From Kondoa malvinella (lineage: Eukaryota; Basidiomycota; Agaricostilbomycetes; Agaricostilbales; Kondoaceae): 64,000 bases of DNA. Positions 57,326-64,000 of the stretch are shown here, piece by piece; the first letter of the stretch is position 1, and every line of letters begins with the position of its first letter. The notes beneath the pieces are model-generated. The model did not search any database. It was not told the DNA's origin and worked only from the letters and a program-made list of their open reading frames with translations. The position numbers and the translations under genes were made by a program. The DNA is taken from positions 833,369 through 897,368 of the forward strand of contig BCIM01000002.1 in NCBI GenBank assembly GCA_039545315.1, written 5' to 3'.

Positions 57326-58172
57326 TTACTCTTCGTCATCCTCGTCGATCTGTACATCTCACCCATCAGAATACATCTACACCAGGATAGTCTAGAGGAA
57401 GGGTGTACCTTTTCCTCAGAGGCGGCTTCATCTTCAGATACAGCCTTCTTCTTTGGCTTCTTACTGTAGGTCGCAAACGCAGCGCTCAGTATCATACAAT
57501 GCTAGAGACCAATTGGTACCTACGCAGCGGGCTTCTTCTTCTCCTTCTTGGCTGTAAGACAAGACAGGCATCAATAAGTGCTCGAAGCACTATCATTCCC
57601 ATGCTTACGTGCAGCCTCGACGCCATTCTCTGAAGACACGAGTCAGCTTGAGTGAGAATGAACATGTGATGAAACGAACCTTCGTCGTACTTGGCCTTTG
57701 CTTCGGCGTAACGCTCCTTGTCTGCCTCAGCTTGCTCCTGGTATGGGACTGCGCACATGAACGTCAGTGAGTGCTTTATCGGTGTCGTTCAGCCGGCTGA
57801 CCCTTGTCCTGTAGGTTGCACGCTCGGTCAGCAGGGATCGGCAGACGAGCATTACAACATACCTCGTCTGAAAGAGCAGCCCATTCTGCATGCGATCATC
57901 AGCCCACCTTCAAGGTTAACTAGCCCGATGGACGTACTCTGGCCAATCAACTTGCCAATGTCACCGAATTTCGCTTCCGGGTTCTCAGACTTGACTTCCT
58001 CACGCGCATCTTTGGAGAAGAACATGTAAGCAGACAAGTTCTTCTTGGGTGCATTGGGGTCCTTGCTATCAACATAAGAAAGCATAAGTTTTGAACGAGG
58101 ATTTGAGCGACAAGTTGAGACATACGTCTTTTTTTCCTTCTTCTCTGGCTTTGCTTTTGCTTCTTTAGGCAT
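57326..58172 (-). CDS. NHP6: NHP6-type HMG-box chromatin protein
   Basis: Nine exons (58172-58126, 58065-57938, 57885-57863, 57808-57802, 57748-57680, 57629-57609, 57551-57524, 57463-57409, 57349-57326) give 133 aa. The HMG box is complete: [59 protein letters not shown] and [14 protein letters not shown] basic stretch ([16 protein letters not shown]) and an acidic tail (IDEDDEE) follow, as in fungal and animal HMGB proteins. It bends DNA and assists FACT and transcription initiation. One 7-nt exon is required to make DEDKVPY. For a protein of this size nine exons is extreme. Confidence 0.95.
57802..57808 (-). other. NHP6: 7-nt micro-exon of NHP6
   Basis: GACAAGG lies between CCTACAG and GTCAGC. 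It supplies Asp-Lys and the first base of Val in DEDKVPY, the conserved turn of the HMG box. Skipping it shifts the frame. Confidence 0.9.
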
Positions 58173-59000
58173 GTTGAAAGATTATTAGGCTGTTGTTGTT
58201 TCAAGGTTGTGTGTGAGTCGTTGATGGTTGAAAAACAACAAAGTTCCGGAAGACGCACGATAAGAACGTTGGGGAGATGGCTAAACAGTTGTTTTGATGC
58301 GTGTCAACTTTGCGTTGAAGGGCTGAGTGAGGGTAGAGGTGCATGATTGTTTATTGTTTCAAACAGAGGACGATAGGCGATAGAGCAGAGCAGACGAGGC
58401 AAAGCAAATGGGAAAAGCGGAAAGGCGTTGAGGAAAAGGTGAGGAAGGATGTAGAGAAGAGTAGACGAGTTTGATCAGCTGTGATTAAAATTCTTTGACA
58501 TGGACATGGGCAACTCACACGCGTCTCTGTAGTTTCGTGGGTGAGAGAGGCTCTGTGAGAGAGCGCCAGCGAAGGAATTTTGAGAGGGGAAAAAAAGTGT
58601 GGCGTCTTACAAAGTAGAATTCTTTTTTGTAAGCTGGACTTCCACTCTGAGGAGTCGCGGCTCATAACTCTAAAGAAGATAACAAGGGAATCAAATGGGT
58701 GTCAAAAGCTGCACAGGACTTCAGATTAGGAGGAACAGACAGAGCTGAAAGAAAAAGCGAGACCCGGAAGGAGCTTTTCTGGAATCCTTATAACATTTTC
58801 GCCTCTTACAGTCAATCATACAATTCATTTTGCGACACCTTATAGACAGCTTCTGTTCTGAACGACTCTACAAATCCTACATGTTTTCGACGACTGAAAG
58901 GGTACTGGATAAATAAGAATTGACAGAAGACTGATTGCGAACTTGCGACCCAGCGCTTGTTCTTTTCTTTCGGAAAGCGAGTAAAGGAGAAAGCGAGGGG
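58173..59000. other. Intergenic, about 830 bp
   Basis: 5' flank of NHP6 and 3' flank of the transcription factor gene. The stretch has purine/pyrimidine-biased patches and a minus-strand frame (58351-58665) with no homology. No RNA gene recognised. Confidence 0.45.
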
Positions 59001-60507
59001 TTATAGTTCCATCTCGTGCGTGTTTTGCTGGAGTTGTCGTAAGAGTTCTTGTAGTTCAATCCCGCTGTCAGCTCGCTTGACTCGGACATGTCGATGAGGC
59101 CACCAATCCGGTTTCGGTTCTTCTTGCTGCTGAGGTCTGGAAGGGAATTGATAGTGTGGTGAAGGAGGTACGAAGGGCGACAACATTTCTAGTTCGGCCG
59201 GGGTAGGGTAAGAAGGTGTTGAGAGGTGTTGATTTATGCTAGGGAACGAATCGATTTCGTTGTAGAGTTCGGGCGAGAGCGATAGTTGACTGATGGCAGG
59301 TGTGGATTGCTGGTTGAAGGGGATGGCGAAATCACCGCCGAAAACTGTTGGGATGGACCAAGCTGGCGAGGAGAGCGAAACTTCAGCAGGACCGTCGAAC
59401 CAGGACTGGTTGGTGGGCATGCTGGGTAGAGCTGGTTGAGTCAAAGTAGGGTACTGATAGGAAGTAGAAGGTTGAGAGAATTCCGGAAACAAAATGGATC
59501 GAGGTTCAGGCGGCTGGAAGTTGAAAGGCTGATCTAGCCGGTACTTCTGGCCTTCATTCTGACCAAGCTGCTCTTCGTTCGAATTCCAGATCGCGTTGAG
59601 CTGAGCCTTGACTTCAGGAATACTCTTTGGTTCTTCCTTTGGCGGAGGCAAGGCAGATTGCACACCCTCTTGTCCATCCAAAGCCTGATCATTGCCTGAA
59701 GTAGCAGTCCCATTACGGGCAGATGACCGAGTCGCTCTACTGCCTGGAGCAGTTTGAGGGCGATTGCGAATGCGAGGTGTGCGATCAGCGCCCGTTGTAC
59801 GAGTTTTAGGCGAAGCAGTGTTGCCTTCCTTCATCTTTTCGCCCTTCTTTCTAGGCTTGAACTTGTACCCTATGATTGCACAACACATTAGCCGAGGGTC
59901 GGATGTAACGAATTAGGCAAGATGACATACCAGGATAAAGCGCATCATGTTCTTGCTTTTTCAACTGAGCCTGCAAATCATACTTTCGCTTGACCTCTGG
60001 TGTTTCCGCTCTCCACCTTTCCGCAATCATCTTGGACAACTCCGCTTGAGGTGTCTTGACAGTCGCTTTCGCTTCTTTGACTTCCGCCAACTTGTCTGAT
60101 CGATAAAGAATCCAAGCATTAGGTGGTCGTAAGATTTTCTTAGCTGGTGAAGGAGGCAAGTCTTGTGCTTTTGGCGTCAAGGGCGAGTCATCGGAATGAG
60201 TGGTGGAAGTCGTACTAGCAGCCGAAGAAAGATGGGGTATTTCGGTCTCGTAAGCAGGAGTGGATGATAGCTGAGAAAAGTAGCCAGAGTCTTGATGCAG
60301 CATGGGATTGCGACCTGATGTCCATTGACCAAAGAGTTCTACTTGAGCTGGTGAAAGGTTATTGCTTGACTGTACGTCTGGCACGTTGAAGGCGAAATAC
60401 GAGTCATCGACAGCGGCTGAAGACGCTTGCGGCAGGCAAGAGTTTGCGAAATCGCTGATGCCAAACGTGGTGAGGTGAGGTGGTGCAGTTGATGGTCTGC
60501 GCTGCAT
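59001..60507 (-). CDS. HMG-box (MATA_HMG class) transcription factor, Prf1/Ste11-like
   Basis: Two exons (60507-59931, 59869-59001) give 481 aa. The HMG box lies near 130-205: ILRPPNAWILYRSDKLAEVK, TPQAELSKMIAERWRAETPE, VKRKYDLQAQLKKQEHDA and, across the intron, LYPGYKFKPRKKGEK. RPPNAWILYR and YxYKPRKK-type ends mark the sequence-specific mating-type/pheromone-factor class, unlike the NHP6 class next door. The long second half is Pro/Ser/Gln-rich with likely activation segments and ends in a Gln-rich helix (ELLRQLQQNTHE). Such factors drive mating or sexual development in fungi; here this is inferred. The 5' leader appears to have an intron (GTGAGT...GTAATAG just upstream of the start). Confidence 0.88.
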
Positions 60508-61797
60508 TCCGTAGTCTATTACCCGATTGTGAGCAATTATAGTAATCTCTGATGCAATCTGATAGCTACTCACCTAGAGTAGAGAAAGACAGTGCTGTAT
60601 TGACTGGCAAAAGCAACTCTGTTGCCCTTGCGATTTAAGTAATGCCGTGTCGTGGTAATAGGTCAAATGCTGTCCAGAGTGGAACTTGCTGGATGCGTAA
60701 ACAGGTCTTCCTGGTACGCTGGAACCGGGAGGGTCGATAAGCTTAAGCGGGTGCCTTGTTCGGCAAGGCGTAATTCGTAATTATCCTCGAGCTGGAATGC
60801 GAAGAAGCTGCCGCGCTTTGATAGCCTTGTGGTGGATGCAACTTGGACTTTCAAGTTGGCATATGCAGAAGCCCAGAAGAGGAGGAAACAAACACCCGAA
60901 TAATGGATGAAATGTCGGCAAGGAGAACGTAACCGGCTTGGCAGCATTGACGATCCATTAGACAAAAGGCGAGACATTTCAAACAAAAGATGCGAGCATA
61001 TGGGAGCCCACAGACAACACGTGCGGCGGTCTTTCCCGTTAGATTCGGATCTCACCTCAGCATGTCTTGCAAATCAGTCCTTAGTCGAAGGGCGTATACC
61101 CGGCGGGGATAGCTCTAGAGACTCTTGACGACGGTATGCAGATCTGCTGACAGAGAATAATCTATCCAAAAGCGGAAGCATTTGGCAAGGGCAGCAAAGC
61201 TTAAAAGGCATGACCGAACAGGCAGACTGGAAGCAGCCAGCTGCGGCAGTCCTGCATCAAAAGAAAAGACAAAGAGCGCGATACGGCACAGAACGCAAGC
61301 CAAAGCAGCCATGTCCGCGGTGGGCATGGCTGAGATCGCAAGCCAACTTGATTCCTCCAATCCAAATCATGACAGCAAAGTTGAAAGGTCAAGGAGGAAA
61401 ACAAGAGATGTTTCAGCTTGCGACAGTTGCCGTAGTACAGCTGCTTGCTTTCGGTGTCTTTGCATTTCGATGCTGGTCATGTCAATTTTTCTGGCCAATC
61501 TTGCGTTTGCGACTTTCGGGCATGGCAGACACCACTCAAAGGTCTCTTCTTATGTGTTGTACAGGCTCGCAAGGCAAAGTGAGCGAGTCGAGTCGGTTAT
61601 GTCATCCGAGGCAGTCGAGCGAGGTGAAGCCTTTGAGCTCTCTTGTTGAACCGTTGCCTAGCTGTGTTGTGATATTTGCGACACGTATATATTCCCCCTG
61701 AGCAGCACATATACCTCTGACAGCTCCAGCCGCAAAGACCTAGCTTGATCTCCGAAACCTAGTATCAACAACCTCCACGTCCTGTTTCGCGAACATC
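60508..61797. other. Long divergent intergenic region (1.3 kb)
   Basis: The longest gene-free stretch here, between the HMG-box factor and the oxysterol-binding gene. It contains overlapping open frames of 130-163 codons (60663-61055 minus; 61182-61649 and 61210-61701 plus), none with homology or splice structure I recognise. A sequence close to a pheromone-response element is present at about 61272 (GACAAAGAGC), but I see no exact match to ACAAAGGGA. Confidence 0.45.
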
Positions 61798-63283
61798 ATG
61801 AGCAAAGAAGAGGAAGGCGGTGCTATCCCAACAGCGCAAAAGGCCTCATGGTCTTCATTCTTGAAGCAGTGCGCTTGCCTCTTGATGCCCCTGTCGACTC
61901 GTTGATATTCATCTTTGGCCCATGTTGCTTTTAGAATCGCTAGCTCAAAGGGCGACCTGTCATCCATGACTGCACCTAGTTTCATCCTATCGTAGGTCTC
62001 TATGCTGGCCTTGCGTTGTCGTCGGACCCTGATGTTGCGCGAACAGGCCTACATCATTGACCGAATTCTCGGCGTATTGGTGTGAACCTACGGAAGAGTT
62101 TCTCGCTATTAGCGCAGGCGCAGATGCAGAAGATCGAATGCTCAGAGTGCTCAAGTGGTTCATAAGCACTTTGAGGGGTAAGCCCGGCACACATGCCTAT
62201 AAACAGGTTCTCATAGCCCACCAGGTCAATATACTGCTAGAGAGACGCAAACTGGTTCAGAGAAGAAGCCGTTGAACCCTGTGTTGGGCGAATTGCATCT
62301 TGGTCATTGGGACACATCGAAAGGTCCAACCACGCTTGTCAGCGAACAAGTCTCGCATCACCCTCCTATAACGTGTGTTGAGCCTAGCACCACACAAATG
62401 ACACTAATCTAGAGTATTCTAGTGCATACTATATCGCGAATGAGCAGACCGGCCTATCGCTGCAAGGTCACTGCGCGCAGAAGGTACGATCATGGGAGCA
62501 ACTTGCCGTATCCTGGCTGACTGGCTTCCAATTGGTACAGACATCATTCGGAGGCAAAACCATCAGCGTCCGACAAGTCGGTCACGCACTTCTCAATGTC
62601 AAGCTACCAGATGGCCAAGTCGAGAAATACCTCATCACCCTACCCAAACTGCGCATCGAAGGACTGTGGTTCGGTGCTCCCTACATAGAACTCTGCGAAA
62701 CGTCCTACATCCAAGCTTCAACAGGCTACCATGCCCAAATCACTTATTCCGGCAAAGGGTATTTCAGCGGCAAATCCCATACCTTCAATGCCGTCGTCGC
62801 TTCGGATGCTAGCTCAGTGTCTAAAGATCCACTCTATGTCATTGATGGTCAATGGACCGAGACGTCAAAGTATAGCAAAGGCACAAAGGGCAACAAAGCA
62901 CGTGAAGGTGCACCCTTTTTGGATGTTGCTCGTTCAGCTTCTTCGTGGAAAGCTTTGACTGTGAAACCGGTCAGCGAACAGGGACCTATGGAAAGCAGGA
63001 GGGTTTGGTTTGATGTCGCTGAAGGGATCAAGAAGGGTCAGTTTGAGGATGCGACGGCGGCAAAGATGAAGTTGGAGAACGAGCAGAGGCAGAAGAGGAA
63101 GGACGAGGCTGCTAGTGGTCAACCTTGGCAGTTGCAGCGGTTCACTTTGGTCGGTGACGATGCGGATTGTGCGTCAGACTTCTTTACGCATTGGCATACG
63201 CTGATCTTTTTGCAGACCGGAAACTCGCTGGTGCTTTCGGTGGAGATCCCTCAACGCAAGACGCATACCATTTTGTGGCATAG
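61798..63283 (+). CDS. KES1: Oxysterol-binding protein, KES1/OSH4 type
   Basis: Seven exons (61798-61868, 61935-61991, 62047-62177, 62225-62372, 62423-62483, 62541-63168, 63216-63283) give 387 aa, the size of the short OSH proteins without PH domain. Motifs: [49 protein letters not shown], the signature [68 protein letters not shown] and [11 protein letters not shown]. The signature His-His, which binds PI4P head groups, is intact. These proteins exchange sterol for PI4P between ER and Golgi membranes. The fourth intron needs the acceptor at 62224 (47 nt); a nearer AG would give an improbable 29-nt intron. Confidence 0.95.
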
Positions 63284-63437
63284 ACGGGATTTGTTAGGTC
63301 GTATAGGTACTTATGTGCATCGTCTCGTCCCTTCATAGTCTCTCTATACATGTAATACTGCTTGCCCTAAGTGCTACCTTAATATCTGTCCCTTCTCTCC
63401 TTGCGTCCGGCACTCTTCTCATCCTATAGATTTAGTT

Positions 63438-63855
63438 CTATTGCTCTACCTGCTGTTTGTCGAGAACGAGAACCGCCAGGGTGAACTGTTCACTTTGCCG
63501 TATCAATAGTTTGCGCCTAAAGCGAGCATGAGTACATCACAAGGACATGAGATGTACCAGCTCACGACCTGTCGAATTGCACCGCTATCGTCTTGTCGAC
63601 TAGCCTGTCTGGACCTGCTGACTGATCGAAGGATGACGCTTCTTCTGCTTCGGCTGCAGCGGCTTTGGACGCTGCTGAGAGTATCTGAGCAGACACAGGA
63701 GCTGGTAGATCCTGTATCGACTGTCAGACATATACCTCTGTAGGATTACGTCAACTTACACCGCTTGTCGACAGCAGATTGCTATCCGCGTCCATGAGCA
63801 GGTATCCAAGACATTGCGGGCCTAACTCTTCTAATACCACATTAAAGCTTGCCAT
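63438..63855 (-). CDS. LAMTOR4-like small protein (possible Ragulator/EGO subunit)
   Basis: Three exons (63855-63760, 63711-63569, 63516-63438) give 105 aa. LGPQCLGYLLMDADSNLLST followed by SGDL resembles the LAMTOR4 start LGYLV...SGDL, and the end strand QFTLAVLVLDKQ fits a roadblock-type fold. Such subunits anchor Rag GTPases to the vacuole or lysosome. An additional upstream exon is possible: at the right edge the frame ending FVH before GTAAGT (near 63970) would join in frame to the codons just before the ATG (YPKRVI), across an intron of about 95 nt, so the gene may be partial. Confidence 0.5.
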
Positions 63856-64000
63856 GATGACCCTCTTCGGATACTAGAAAGCCGGAAATAAACATCTGAG
63901 ACTTGAAAGCGGAAGAGGGAGGATTGATCCAAAGCGAGCATGAGAGGCATAGCAGACGGTTGGACTTACGTGGACAAAGCGCTGCTCAAGGATGATACCG
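63856..64000 (-). other. Right edge: possible upstream exon
   Basis: On the minus strand the bases up to 63970 read in frame with the LAMTOR4-like gene (GIILEQRFVH, then GTAAGT). Whether this is coding or a spliced 5' leader cannot be told without sequence beyond the edge. Confidence 0.3.

Noticed and set aside
61260..61290. Pheromone-response element upstream of the HMG-box factor
   Set aside because: The best sequence differs from ACAAAGGGA, and a single approximate match of this length is expected by chance.
60663..61701. Open frames of 94-163 codons on both strands as possible genes
   Set aside because: They overlap one another in different frames, have odd composition (Trp/Cys/Arg-rich) and show no family motif or splice structure.
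62178..62206. 29-nt intron in the KES1-type gene
   Set aside because: A downstream acceptor gives a 47-nt intron, keeps frame and yields the conserved RGQY; a 29-nt intron would be too short for splicing.

Overview
The window is nuclear DNA of a fungus, most likely a basidiomycete. Genes are packed tightly on both strands and nearly every one is cut by short GT-AG introns, mostly 45-67 nt, with a CTNAC/CTGAC-type branch site close to the acceptor. I resolved about 170 introns by hand. Each joined model given below closes to a multiple of three, apart from the frame-broken F-box copies. The KIN4-type kinase, the basidiomycete-style HMG-box factor and the high intron density favour Basidiomycota; I cannot place it further. 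I found no rRNA, tRNA, CRISPR array, transposase or reverse transcriptase.

Layout. 1-6 kb: two F-box/LRR-like genes, an unknown gene and a mitochondrial-type unknown protein. 6.8-11.1 kb: DRE2/anamorsin, the arginyl-tRNA-protein transferase ATE1 and a mitochondrial ribosome recycling factor. 11.4-17.9 kb: an unknown gene, a decayed F-box pseudogene beside a duplicated bidirectional promoter, a TFIIIC subunit 5 gene whose own promoter was the source of that duplication, a small mitochondrial membrane protein and a cytochrome-b5-reductase-like flavoprotein. 18.3-27.1 kb: a 24-exon MFS transporter, phenylalanyl-tRNA synthetase alpha, a P450 with an altered haem loop and a type I membrane protein. 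27.2-36.2 kb: a PPG1-type phosphatase, an Anp1/Mnn9-type mannosyltransferase, a possible zinc-binding protein, two tandem small mitochondrial paralogs and an unknown nuclear-type protein with a heptapeptide repeat. 36.2-50.8 kb: helicase DBP6, a KIN4-like kinase, a RAB5 GTPase, a Mei2-like RNA-binding protein and a second P450. 51.3-64 kb: a frame-broken F-box gene, a VHS-domain protein, two small coiled-coil proteins, NHP6, an HMG-box transcription factor, a KES1-type oxysterol-binding protein and a LAMTOR4-like protein.

Most genes are unrelated housekeeping functions. Several serve mitochondria (RRF, the flavoprotein, the 110-aa membrane protein, the tandem pair, the 447-aa protein) or membrane traffic and the endosome/Golgi (RAB5, VHS protein, KES1, mannosyltransferase, LAMTOR-like).

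The most striking signal is in splicing. Ten internal exons of 5-15 nt are needed to restore strongly conserved protein motifs: six in the MFS transporter and one each in ATE1, a P450, the VHS protein and NHP6. The MFS gene also carries an apparent AT-AC intron with a U2-like donor, and DBP6 carries a GC-AG intron. The second theme is a dispersed F-box family of four members in which only one copy has an intact frame. The third is a roughly 170-bp duplication of a bidirectional promoter.
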